64,000 nucleotides of DNA from Candidatus Gastranaerophilales bacterium. GTDB lineage: Bacteria; Cyanobacteriota; Vampirovibrionia; Gastranaerophilales; Gastranaerophilaceae. This document shows, in pieces, positions 27,801-36,100 of this stretch; within the stretch, counting starts at the first letter, position 1; each line of letters begins with the position of its first letter. Location of the stretch: positions 13,451-77,450 of the forward strand of contig CAJULX010000006.1 in the NCBI GenBank assembly GCA_910587245.1. Direction: 5' to 3'. The translations under genes were made by a program, and so were the position numbers. Under the pieces are notes generated by a model. The model did not search any database. It was not told the origin of the DNA and was given only the letters and a program-made list of their open reading frames with translations.

Positions 27801-28661
27801 ATTTAAATGCGCAAAAATATTTGTTCTTAAATTAAAATCTTCGAGAGTTTTAAACGGGTTAAAATTAAGTTCAAATTCAGGCATTTCGGCGGCATTATCC
27901 TGCTTTGGAGAGGATGTTTCCGCAATTTTCGGCAGTTTTGTCTTAATATCTATGTCAAAATCAGCAAAATGAACATCCGTATCTTCAATTCCCGTAAAAC
28001 CTTCCGTTTTAACTCTTAAAAGGCCTTGAAGAGATTTCATTGTTAATATTGAATTATTTAATTGTGTAAGATAAGTTTTGTTGACATTTTCATCTTTTAA
28101 ATGCAGTGCAATTTTACCTGCTTTAATGTTGATATTTTTTATTTCAACAGGAAAATTGAAATCCGCTTCCTCCTTTTTTATAGCGGCTTCATCATCAGGG
28201 GTTGTATTTTTAATAATATTATCAACATATTCCATTACCGTATATTTTTTATTTTTGTTGAAAACCAGATATGCATCAAGTTCATCTGCCTTGATGTTAT
28301 CCAAATTTATATGCCCTATTAAAATTGAGGGCAGATTGATTTCAATTTCAGGTTTTTTTAAAGAAGCTAAAGGAGTATTGTCTTTGTAATTTAAATTTAC
28401 GCCGTCCGCTTTAACTTTTACCCCGAGTTTCAGTGTTGTCGATATTTTGGGCTTTTCCACGGAAAGTTTAAAGCCGCTGAGTTTTTCAACCTCGCTGCTT
28501 ATCACGGGCATAAATTTATTAAGGTCTATAAAATGCGGTATAATTAAAAATGCAAGGTACAATGCCGCAATAACAGAACCTGTAATTATCCCTGCTTTTT
28601 TAAATGTTTTTAATTTTTCAGGGTCTATATTGTTTAGAAAATTTTTAAAATCTATATTCAC
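24891..28661 (-). CDS. Large AsmA-like envelope protein
   Basis: A 1256-residue protein with an N-terminal membrane anchor (about 22-47, AGIITGSVIAALYLAFLIIP) and a long repetitive beta-strand region. The C-terminal part (about 1000-1130: LNGTVKFEVRDGEYGESISF, GLLNFNSGVASVSSFKSQGP, LTANGTYNLL) matches the AsmA C-terminal domain. AsmA-family proteins (YhdP, TamB, YdbH) form hydrophobic-groove bridges for phospholipid transfer across the periplasm. It is the last gene of the minus-strand run tonB-exbB-exbD-exbD, 39 bases after exbD, which suggests a link between proton-driven motors and lipid transport (inference). Confidence 0.85.
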   Translation of the reverse strand: MNIDFKNFLNNIDPEKLKTFKKAGIITGSVIAALYLAFLIIPHFIDLNKFMPVISSEVEKLSGFKLSVEKPKISTTLKLGVKVKADGVNLNYKDNTPLASLKKPEIEINLPSILIGHINLDNIKADELDAYLVFNKNKKYTVMEYVDNIIKNTTPDDEAAIKKEEADFNFPVEIKNINIKAGKIALHLKDENVNKTYLTQLNNSILTMKSLQGLLRVKTEGFTGIEDTDVHFADFDIDIKTKLPKIAETSSPKQDNAAEMPEFELNFNPFKTLEDFNLRTNIFAHLNIKNIEDFKANGDINIEKFSLKLSNIQLPESYVNLNFKDRVINLDSKAYVSDKEFLQTKSSVTTGKKSKLDLNLNTEKITLKSLKDLIGAVLNICCIENDMKNMTASGYIKGDFNLKTDFKTIESNGEFRLTDGNIAYPKAGFIVSQMKAFLDFSDNTLSIKDTSAFVNGAKFDVKGEIAQNADINLTVKSDPLKIKDLVNLASEFKLVNKKDIADFDFKDGALTIALNVIGDFKNIKPKADINLNNFKMLVKSAKMPISIDDINIVARPKNKDDIDASITISNIKASMDEPKINFSAPNVKITADMTNIAIEPASALLEGTSVNVSGGINNYMKSPELNIKINGNVHPNTIYAFIPKEMRTGITHKGLMPYEALISGGIENIKITGNLKTNASNYISIINIPAATGQENIINLDMALKNDILDLIEINAKSPQGKLITVKGQIKNIYAPEPVLSNLNINIPNKINIIIPPLLDTSLNAIGDITLQGKAFSPDITGYANIDTLKYPDLGLTLEALALNFNKNIITAKANNIIVANSDFSGDADISTNFLKGVVINSLNYNSGYIDTDALIALADKVMKSMPAPAPSSNNTSNNSAPADLGVIIKNGGAKIAKLKSGGLIIENINYDHKLTDNVYYLNNLNAVFAQGTANGNISYNVMNGKIAVDMGAENISLKEAAKQFTGVDLVKSGTLQGNAKLTLSGATLEEQIRTLNGTVKFEVRDGEYGESISFGRFINAANVLNLSTFSSILNTVTAKVNSFNTQEFKNIDGLLNFNSGVASVSSFKSQGPNMSLTANGTYNLLNNYANLKITGKVSSKVASALGNLGTNKLQSTVEKATAAAEKTINKAVDTLTEKYGENKAVQAGLAILGGIKNAKTGVSDENTTDGTESAQPKTAGQIVTSMVQEKINPLFGNIPAADISNIPALSTNESENTKNFQVIINGLITSPKSIKSLKFQMDNSTSGETNSQSVQ

Positions 28662-28700
28662 TTTTTGTTTCTCTCTTCCAAATAGTTTTAAATCGTATTT

Positions 28701-29087
28701 TTAAATTTCTGTTATGGATATACTGTTTATTCCTGTATTCCTTGCCGTATCCATAAGTTTTACAACCGCACCATGATCGCTGTTGCCGTCGGCTTGAATC
28801 ATAAGTCCCGCATTAAATGTTTTAGACTGCTCTTTTAATACTTTTGCAAGCATTTTTTCAGGCACCTCATCTTCACCTACAATATACCTGTTATCATCCG
28901 TTACGGTTACCGTTAAAACCTTGTTTTCATCCGGCATATCATCCGTTTTTTCAACATATTCGGGGATTGAAAGATTTAATCCCTGCTGGTCAAGCATAGG
29001 CGCAATTACCATCATAATAATCAACAATACAAGGAAAATATCCGTTAAAGGTGTAATATTTATTTCATTAAAGGTTTGTCTTTTCAT
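28701..29087 (-). CDS. exbD: ExbD/TolR family biopolymer transport protein (copy 2)
   Basis: A 128-residue bitopic protein of the proton-driven motor. One membrane helix (about 13-32) holds the essential Asp16 in ITPLTDIFLVLLIIM. The periplasmic domain follows and includes MIQADGNSDHGAVVKLMDTA. It starts 7 bases after the other exbD. Its N-terminal coding DNA (complement of 28999-29076) is nearly identical to that of its neighbour. An unusual feature is the paired gene copies with divergent periplasmic domains. Confidence 0.93.
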   Translation of the reverse strand: MKRQTFNEINITPLTDIFLVLLIIMMVIAPMLDQQGLNLSIPEYVEKTDDMPDENKVLTVTVTDDNRYIVGEDEVPEKMLAKVLKEQSKTFNAGLMIQADGNSDHGAVVKLMDTARNTGINSISITEI

Positions 29088-29542
29088 TATTGTATTATCC
29101 TTGATTTTCTAAATCTTCCGTATTGTCTTGTCTGAGTTTTTCCTGTTCTTTTTTAGATAAAGGCTCGCCTGCAACAACCAGTTTTTCAAATCCTGCTGCC
29201 TGCGCTGCTCTCATTATTTTCATAATTTCGGAGCTTTTTGCCTGAGTATCTGCTTTTACAACAACTTCTTTTTTATCATCAGCTGCTGCATTATCTGCAA
29301 TATAAACAAGCTTTTCGGTTAAAACATCTTCATCATCAACCCTTTCACCGTTCAGGAAAAATTCCCCTTCTTTTGTTAAAGAAACCGTTGCATTTTTTTC
29401 TTCAACCGCAACTCCTGAATTAACTTCGGGCATTTTGATATTGTTATCCATTGATTGAAAACTGGGCGCAATTACCATCATAATAATCAACAATACAAGG
29501 AAAATATCCGTTAAAGGCGTAATATTTATTTCATTAAAGGTT
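28999..29542 (-). repeat. 78-base near-identical segment in the two exbD genes
   Basis: 28999-29076 and 29465-29542 agree at 77 of 78 bases (one C/T difference at 29052 versus 29518). They encode the membrane helix and its flanks in both exbD copies, while the rest of the genes has diverged. Confidence 0.85.
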
Positions 29543-29586
29543 GAACGTTTTTCGTCTTCCCCTCTGCCTGTGGTTCTGATTGCCAT
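29095..29586 (-). CDS. exbD: ExbD/TolR family biopolymer transport protein (copy 1)
   Basis: A 163-residue paralogue of the next gene. The membrane helix carries Asp27 in ITPLTDIFLVLLIIM. The periplasmic domain includes NGERVDDEDVLTEKL and VVKADTQAKSSEIMKIMRAA, and a charged C-terminal tail (KKEQEKLRQDNTEDLENQG) is extra. Lies 19 bases after exbB. The two copies may form a heteromeric ExbD pair in one motor. Confidence 0.93.
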   Translation of the reverse strand: MAIRTTGRGEDEKRSTFNEINITPLTDIFLVLLIIMMVIAPSFQSMDNNIKMPEVNSGVAVEEKNATVSLTKEGEFFLNGERVDDEDVLTEKLVYIADNAAADDKKEVVVKADTQAKSSEIMKIMRAAQAAGFEKLVVAGEPLSKKEQEKLRQDNTEDLENQG

Positions 29587-29605
29587 TTTGTATCCCTTTT
29601 AAATT

Positions 29606-30253
29606 TTAGAGTGATAATGACCCTGCATCTGACATTTTTACTTCTTCATCAGAATCAATAAAACTTAAAAATACAAGCTTGATTAATTTGAAATCTGATT
29701 CAAAGCGTGTAACAACACTTTGGAAGTAGTTATATAAAACAACTGCAATAATAGCAACGCCAAGACCGAATGCTGTAGCTATAAGGGCGGATGCAATACC
29801 TGTTGCAACGGCTGCGGATTGGTTTCCTTGAACGGCTAAATCCTGGAAAGTATAAAGAATTCTTACAACCGTGCCGAATAACCCTAAGAAAGGAGCAACG
29901 CCGCCGATTGTACCTAAAATATTTAACCCCTTTTCAAGTTTTCTTGTAGCCAGTGAGCTTGAAATGTCATATGCTCTTGAAAAGCCTGATCTTTGTTCGG
30001 TATATATCCTTAAGCCTTCATCCACCATTTCGGAAATTATTCCGCCAAGCTGTACGGAAATTCTTTGTGCTGCACCTATATTGTTTTTTGCAAGCGCTTT
30101 TTGAAGACTTTGAATGAATTCGCCTATATTTCTTTCATTTTGCTTATAATAAATAATTTTGTTAATTGCAACCGCAACCACCAGAATTGAACATAAGAAT
30201 ATCGGTGTTAAAACGGGCCAATCCATCTTAATTGATTCAAAAAGTAAATCCAT
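29606..30253 (-). CDS. exbB: ExbB/TolQ/MotA family proton channel
   Basis: A 215-residue inner-membrane proton-channel subunit. Three membrane segments are visible (about 15-33; 108-130 with LGTIGGVAPFLGLFGTVVRI; 148-175 with ATGIASALIATAFGLGVAII), as in ExbB and TolQ. It partners ExbD to power TonB-type proteins. In the run tonB-exbB-exbD-exbD-asmA it starts 25 bases after tonB. Confidence 0.95.
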   Translation of the reverse strand: MDLLFESIKMDWPVLTPIFLCSILVVAVAINKIIYYKQNERNIGEFIQSLQKALAKNNIGAAQRISVQLGGIISEMVDEGLRIYTEQRSGFSRAYDISSSLATRKLEKGLNILGTIGGVAPFLGLFGTVVRILYTFQDLAVQGNQSAAVATGIASALIATAFGLGVAIIAVVLYNYFQSVVTRFESDFKLIKLVFLSFIDSDEEVKMSDAGSLSL

Positions 30254-30278
30254 AATTTTATCCTTTATTTTCTAATTA

Positions 30279-31517
30279 TTATCTGTAACTTGCGCCGAGT
30301 ACGTTATAATCAAACGTAAACTCGATATCTATGCTGTTTCCCTTGAATTCGGGAGGAAGCGGCTTAAACGGAGCTGTAAGTTCGATTGCAGCCTTTGCGG
30401 CATCATCATTTGAAACCGAACCTGAACTTTTTCCTATTCGAATGGATAAAAGTCTGCCGTCTCTTCCTATTCTAAATAGCACCACTACGCGCTTTGAAGC
30501 ATCTCCTTTGGGCGGATTCCAATTCTGTTTGATTCTGCGCTCCAAATCCCTCATATAAGGACCCCAGTTTGGAGATTTTATGGCGTCTATACCGGGAGGG
30601 CCTGAAGGATTTCCTGGACCAGGATTTCCCATATTACCCGTACCGTATCCGCCCGTACCTTTTGCTGGGCTTGAACTTGTTCCTCTTGAGCCGGCTGAAC
30701 CGGTACCGCTTCCTCTTGAAGGAGATAGTTGAGGTGAAGGCATATAATTGCCTGTGCCTTTACCGCTTGCGGCTCCGCCTGAAGAAGATGCTCCCGATGC
30801 CGTGCCGCTGCCTGCCGAAGGTCTTGGCCCGACGGGTGCGTTTGTTTTGGGAACCGCAACACTGAACGGACTTTTTGGTGCCGTTGCAAGTTTTGGCATA
30901 GAAGGTTTTGGCGGTTCTGCCGCTGGCTTATAAACCGGTTTCTGTACCGGAGCCTGTGCTTGAGCGGGTTTCGGCGGTGCAGGTTTTGGTTTTTGCACTT
31001 GAGGCGCGGGAGTCTGCCGTACAGGCTGTTGAACGGGTTTTTGAACAGGCTGCGGAGCAGGTTTAGGCTGTACTTTTTGTACAGGTTTTTGCGGAGCAGG
31101 TGCAGGCGCCGGAGCGGGAGTTGCCGCTTTTGGCGCGGGGCTTGGAGAAGGCGAAGGTTCCGATACCTTTTTGTTCGGGTCATGTTTTCCGCCTGCTCTT
31201 GAATTCCTGTCTGATCTGTATTTTGTATTTTTATCAATCGGCTCAGCTTCATTTGTTACAATAACAAATTCCAAATCCTTCTTTTTCCAATCAGGTCTGT
31301 CTGCTTTTGGGATAATAAGCCCGAGAAAAGTAAGACCTATTACGATAAGCCAGATTAAAAATACACACAGCGGGTGTAATATTAAAGATATAATTAAGGA
31401 TTTTATAAATGACATTTCATCCTTTGAATCATCAAAGGTATTCGGCAGGGTTTTCAGCCCTGTTTCCGCCGATTTATCCAAATCCTCAAAATCAAATTTA
31501 CTGCTTATTTGTGTCAT
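30279..31517 (-). CDS. tonB: TonB family energy transducer
   Basis: A 412-residue TonB-type protein. The N-terminus is cytoplasmic; the membrane helix (about 36-70) contains Ser44 and His48 (SLILH), matching the functional Ser-x3-His of TonB. A Pro/Lys/Gln-rich linker (about 115-225) is followed by a Gly/Ser-rich linker (about 230-315). The C-terminal TonB domain starts near WGPYMRDLERRIKQNWNPPK and ends with IELTAPFKPLPPEF. It transmits inner-membrane proton energy to an outer-membrane partner. No TonB-dependent receptor is in the window; the neighbour AsmA-like gene is the obvious candidate partner (inference). Confidence 0.92.
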   Translation of the reverse strand: MTQISSKFDFEDLDKSAETGLKTLPNTFDDSKDEMSFIKSLIISLILHPLCVFLIWLIVIGLTFLGLIIPKADRPDWKKKDLEFVIVTNEAEPIDKNTKYRSDRNSRAGGKHDPNKKVSEPSPSPSPAPKAATPAPAPAPAPQKPVQKVQPKPAPQPVQKPVQQPVRQTPAPQVQKPKPAPPKPAQAQAPVQKPVYKPAAEPPKPSMPKLATAPKSPFSVAVPKTNAPVGPRPSAGSGTASGASSSGGAASGKGTGNYMPSPQLSPSRGSGTGSAGSRGTSSSPAKGTGGYGTGNMGNPGPGNPSGPPGIDAIKSPNWGPYMRDLERRIKQNWNPPKGDASKRVVVLFRIGRDGRLLSIRIGKSSGSVSNDDAAKAAIELTAPFKPLPPEFKGNSIDIEFTFDYNVLGASYR

Positions 31518-31609
31518 GTTGTTCCGTTACAATTTATGTCTTTGATTATTATTTATTACACATCCTCAATAAATAAAATACCCAAGTTTACTAATCTTTT
31601 TTCTTATCC

Positions 31610-32317
31610 TTAATATTTGTATACATTGGGTGCGGAAACCGTGATGGGCTGTGTAAAATAAACATCAAGTATTACATTTGCAGGAATGCTCACATTTTCT
31701 CCCTTTTGTCTTGCTGCGTTTGCAACACCGATACCGGCGCCTACTGCCGTACCGTAAACAGCACCTCTGCCTACCGAACCGCCTGAAAGTGCTCCCATTG
31801 CAGTGCCCAGAGCGGCACCTGCACCTGCACCTACTACGGTATTTTTAGCGTAATCTTTTGTGCTGTCAAGTTTTGTTCCGCCTTTTAAAATACCTGAATT
31901 ATCTTCTGTTTTAAAAACGGCATTTATTGCAATGTTGTATCCTTGCGGTGTTCTTAAATTATTGAAAATAACCTGAACCTGTCCGTTTCTGTTTCCAATA
32001 CCTGCTTTTTTGCATTTTACAACAGTTCCTGAAAGAACACTGCCTTTTTGTGCAATAGTTTTACCGTTATATGTAATTGCATTCGGAAGAGTAACGCTCA
32101 CGGGAGAGCCTACGCTCATAGTTTCGGAATTTATCGGTGCGGATAAAATTGCGGCTGCCGTAATGCCTGCGGGAACATAGACAACCTGCCCTTGTAATGT
32201 TTCCGAATTACTTGTTGTGCTTTGAGAATATGAATAATTTGCGGCAAATGCGTTTCCTGTGCTTGCAAGGGCTATAATAAGCGCTGCCATTACAAAATTA
32301 TTTAAATTTATTTTCAT
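31610..32317 (-). CDS. Exported glycine-zipper protein, unknown function
   Basis: A 235-residue protein with a signal peptide (cleavage near AFA-ANYS). A beta-rich domain (about 40-140) has GQVVYVPAGITAAAILSAPI and GTVVKCKKAGIGNRNGQVQV, and a Gly/Ala-rich hydrophobic stretch (about 160-200: VVGAGAGAALGTAMGALSGG) resembles a glycine zipper. AGGAGGAC precedes the ATG and a minus-strand TATAAT lies at 32369-32374. I do not recognise a named family; the domain resembles envelope proteins with TrbI-like barrels. It sits between the two AsmA-like genes. Confidence 0.7.
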   Translation of the reverse strand: MKINLNNFVMAALIIALASTGNAFAANYSYSQSTTSNSETLQGQVVYVPAGITAAAILSAPINSETMSVGSPVSVTLPNAITYNGKTIAQKGSVLSGTVVKCKKAGIGNRNGQVQVIFNNLRTPQGYNIAINAVFKTEDNSGILKGGTKLDSTKDYAKNTVVGAGAGAALGTAMGALSGGSVGRGAVYGTAVGAGIGVANAARQKGENVSIPANVILDVYFTQPITVSAPNVYKY

Positions 32318-32368
32318 AAAAAATGTCCTCCTCTTAATAAATTGGTGTTATTTTCCCAGTATTTGACA

Positions 32369-32374
32369 ATTATA
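32369..32374 (-). promoter_or_regulatory. -10 box of the glycine-zipper gene
   Basis: Perfect TATAAT on the minus strand about 50 bases before the ATG, leaving a normal leader with an AGGAGGAC ribosome site. The -35 is not clear. Confidence 0.4.
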
Positions 32375-32418
32375 AGTATAATACAAATTTTGAAATTACG
32401 AATAATTGTTACAATTTA

Positions 32419-33036
32419 TCAACCCCGAAACATCTCATCCCTTGAAATGCCTTCCTGTGTACAATCAAAATCTTCATCAAGAATAACAAAAACAGGCTCA
32501 TTTGTGGGAAGTGTTATGTGAATTCCCATTTCATAATCTCCGCTCGGTACGTATTGAAGCACTCCTGCGCCTTTCCAATAAAGCCCTTTTCTGGGGTGTA
32601 CTATTTTATTATATGAAGCGGGAGGGGTTAAATTTCCGCCGATTTGCCTTGAATTGTTATGTGTTACGGTTGCATTCATCCTTCTTATCGTGCCGTCAGG
32701 ATATATAGCTTCTTTTATTTTTATCACCATAGCGGCATTTATACCCTTGACGGGCATTTTTAACATTTCTACATATCCTCTGAGCTTGGTATTTTTTGGC
32801 AGAATATTTACTTCATATCCCCAAAAATCGCTCGGTATAACAAAATAAACAAAATCACCTTCGTTTAATGCTGCGGTAGTAATGGTTTTAACGGGATATG
32901 CCTGTATTAAAACATCCTTTGAAATTACGGTGCTGTTCTCAAAATGTACGGCAGCAGAAGCTTTTTTTCCATATTGTAAGAATATAAAAACTGTTAAAAA
33001 AACTATAAAAATATTAATTAAAATTTTCTTTGCCAT
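32419..33036 (-). CDS. Exported protein, unknown function
   Basis: A 205-residue protein with an N-terminal signal peptide (KILINIFIVFLTVFIFLQY, then GKKASAA). The mature part is beta-rich with segments GDFVYFVIPSDFWGYEVNIL and RGYVEMLKMPVKGINAAMVI, similar in style to the neighbouring exported protein at 31610-32317; the two may be distant relatives. No Shine-Dalgarno precedes the ATG, and TAAAAT ends 7 bases before it, so the mRNA may be leaderless. It is divergent from the large AsmA-like gene. Confidence 0.65.
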   Translation of the reverse strand: MAKKILINIFIVFLTVFIFLQYGKKASAAVHFENSTVISKDVLIQAYPVKTITTAALNEGDFVYFVIPSDFWGYEVNILPKNTKLRGYVEMLKMPVKGINAAMVIKIKEAIYPDGTIRRMNATVTHNNSRQIGGNLTPPASYNKIVHPRKGLYWKGAGVLQYVPSGDYEMGIHITLPTNEPVFVILDEDFDCTQEGISRDEMFRG

Positions 33037-33043
33037 AATATAT

Positions 33044-33095
33044 ATTTTAAGCTATTTTTCATTTTTTGCAAAAAAGCGGATATCTGTTTTATAAT
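33044..33095. promoter_or_regulatory. Divergent promoters sharing one palindromic -35
   Basis: TTGCAA at 33066-33071 reads the same on both strands. On the plus strand it is 18 bases from TATAAT at 33090-33095, which ends 6 bases before the ATG at 33102. On the minus strand it is 16 bases from TAAAAT (complement of 33044-33049), which ends 7 bases before the ATG at 33036. Neither gene has a ribosome-binding site. Confidence 0.5.
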
Positions 33096-33101
33096 TTTTT
33101 T

Positions 33102-36100
33102 ATGGAAAAAGACAATAAAGAAATTATGCCGTCAAAATTAAAAACAGTGTTAAGGGTTGTAAATATTCTATTCTGTGTCCTGTTTGTTTTTTGTGTGCTT
33201 TTTTATGTACATTTAGGCAGGGTAATTTCTCCGTTTTTAAGCCCTGAAAAACTGCAGGAAAATTTAAATAAAACAACGGGGCTTGTATTAAATTTTGAAG
33301 CTCCTGAAATTACCACCACTTTTGATTTTTGTCTGAATATTAAATCTGATTTAATTGAGCTTGATACACCAGATAATAAAGAGCTTTTATCTGTCAAAGA
33401 TGCAAACGTAAAGATAAAAATTCTTCCTCTTGTGTTTAAAAAAATTGAATTTAAAAAAGTGGAATCATCTGATTTTAAGCTTAATATTGAACGTTATAAA
33501 GACGGTACTTTTAATTTTGAAAAATATTTTAATAATGATTCAAAATTTCCTTTTGTATTTGCCGCAAAAAGTGCAGTAGTTCTTGTTGATAAATATATTA
33601 TAAACTGTATTGATAATATTAATCTTACACAGGCGGAAGTTTCCGGTAAAGATTTGGTTTCAACGGAATTTAATCTTAACTCTTACGCCGATATTAAAAC
33701 AAAAGGCTCCATAAAACTTTTCCACAGGGGGAAAACCGTAGTATCACCCTATGCTTTTGATGTAAAATTAAAATTTCCTTTAAATAAAAATCTTGATTTT
33801 AAAGATTACAAGCTTGAGCTTGCTTTAACAAATATTGATTTTTCCATGTTTCATCCTTATATTTTAGAATTTGTTTCAAAAGATATAAGAGCGCTGAAAG
33901 GCAAAGGCAGTCTGATTATTACCCCCAAGCTAACAGAGGGGAGCGCTCAAAATCCGCTTAATTTCAATCTTTCGATGGAAAATCTTTTTATACAAATCTT
34001 TAAAAATAATCATGATAATTATATTGATATTCAAGGAAAAAGTGCACTTTCTGCTGCACTTGGCTTTAAAAAAGATGTAATTTTGGTTGATGAATTTAAT
34101 TTTATAAAGCCGGGTATTGATATTAAAGCACATGGAACATTGAAAAACATTTCGCATCTATCAAGTATTAATCCTGATATCACCTTTAAAATTAAAGATT
34201 CTTCCTTAAATGAGCTTTTAAAAGCGGCGCCTGATTATTTAATTAAAATGCAACAGGATTATATCCCGAATTTAAAAAAATATAATGCAAATGCCCGCGT
34301 AAATGCGGAGTTTCAAGTAAAAGACCGTTTCAGATACCCGAATATGTACGGTTTTATTCATCTTGAAGATATCTACCTTTTAGAAAGACCGAAAAATACT
34401 AAAACTTCAACCGCTGATATCAAATTTAACGGTTCCGATGTTGATATAAAAGTAGATGCAAATTGCCCCAATAATGAAAAACTTGTTGTAATAGGGCAGA
34501 CAGAAATCAAAGAACTTCCTGTTGCAAAATTTAATATTCAATCTACACCCTTTGTTGATATAGAATTTGCGCATAAGCTTTTAATCCCCATTCATAAGAT
34601 TTTCGGTTTTCAGCTCGGGCCATTGCCTGCTATGAAAGTTAAAGGAAACGGGCAGATATCTCTTAAAACCGAAGGCACCAGAGAAAGCGCAAAATTAAAC
34701 GGCTTTTTTAGAACAAAAAACGGCACCGCATCTTTAAACGGGCTGAATACCACCCTTTATAACGGAAATTTAAATCTGATTTTTGATAATAAAAATATAA
34801 TTTTTGATAATACAACGGGGACGGTTGAGGGCGCAAAAATAAGAATAGACGGTAAGTCAAACGTAGAAGGCAATCTGGACTTATATGTTAAAGTTTTTGA
34901 TGTAAATTCTCTTGATGCCTTAAATGTTGTAAAAACAAGCCCTCTTGTTTTAAATCTGTTAAACGGCGGTTCATTTCTGGAAGCGTATCAAAATCCGAAA
35001 GGCAATATTGATTTTAATATGCGTTTATGGGGCAAGGCATCTAATATGGGGGATGTTGAAGATTTAAGCAGTCTTGAACCTACGGATGATATGAAAGCCA
35101 AAGGCACCATAACATTTAAAAATAACAGTATTGATATATTCCCTGAAATTAAGGCTTCAAAAGTCAACGGTACTCTTGATTTTGAAGATTTTGTCACGTT
35201 AAATCTTAATGCTGATGTTTATTCTTCACCATTTACGCTGCAAGGCACAATTACTCCCGATTTTAAGGCTTCAAAAATTCGCTCCGAACAGCCGCAGATT
35301 GTGGATTTAACATTTAAAACAAAATCCGCTAATTCTCATGATTTATACAGATTTTTCTATGATAATCAGGAGGGTTTTCAGTCCAAAAATAAAATCACCC
35401 CCGAGCTCTATGAATTCTTAAATAAAATAAACTTTAAATTTGCGGCGGGCATAAGAGCAAAAGGGAAAATTAACCCTGATGATACCATTATTGATATGAA
35501 AAAATTCACTCTTGAAGGCTGGGCTGTCGGTTTAAACAATAAGTCTTCCGATGTTTATTTTCATTCAGGCGACATAAAATTCAAAGAACAAAAAATTATT
35601 TTCAATAAATTGAAAACTTCTCTATGGAATGCGGATATCATAACAGGCGGAGATATTGATAAAATCTTTGATGATATTTTTATCCCTAATCTTAATTTTA
35701 AGCTTCTTTCTTTCCCGTTTGCTAAAATTACGGGAATAACCGATATTATAGATAATAAAAATCTTAAAAAAGTTCTCGGCGATTTTGATGAATTCAAAGG
35801 ATATTTTAACGGCGAATTTTTCTATGGCAAAGCGGGCTTTAAAGGCAATGCTTATTTTAATAATATTTCAATGTTTGATAAAAAAAGAGATTTACCGGTA
35901 ATTTTAAACAGCGGTGATATAAGATTTTCAGACAATGATTTAAAATTAAATGCTTTGAATATGAGCTGGGGGCATACACCTATTCTTCTTGATGCCGCAC
36001 TTGATGATTATGATACTAAAGAACCGAAATTTGATGTGTTTTTATCAACAAATTTAAATGAAGAAAGTCTTGATAAGCTGCTTAACCCGATGCTCCAGTT

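Noticed and set aside
30799..31170. Repetitive bases in tonB considered as a tandem repeat or CRISPR-like array
   Set aside because: Repeats are irregular Pro-Ala-Lys-Gln codons without constant spacers.
30587..31252. 221-residue open frame on the minus strand in another frame of tonB
   Set aside because: It is a byproduct of the repetitive Pro/Lys/Gln codons of tonB; the product is Arg/Leu/Gln-rich with no family, and tonB itself is clearly real.
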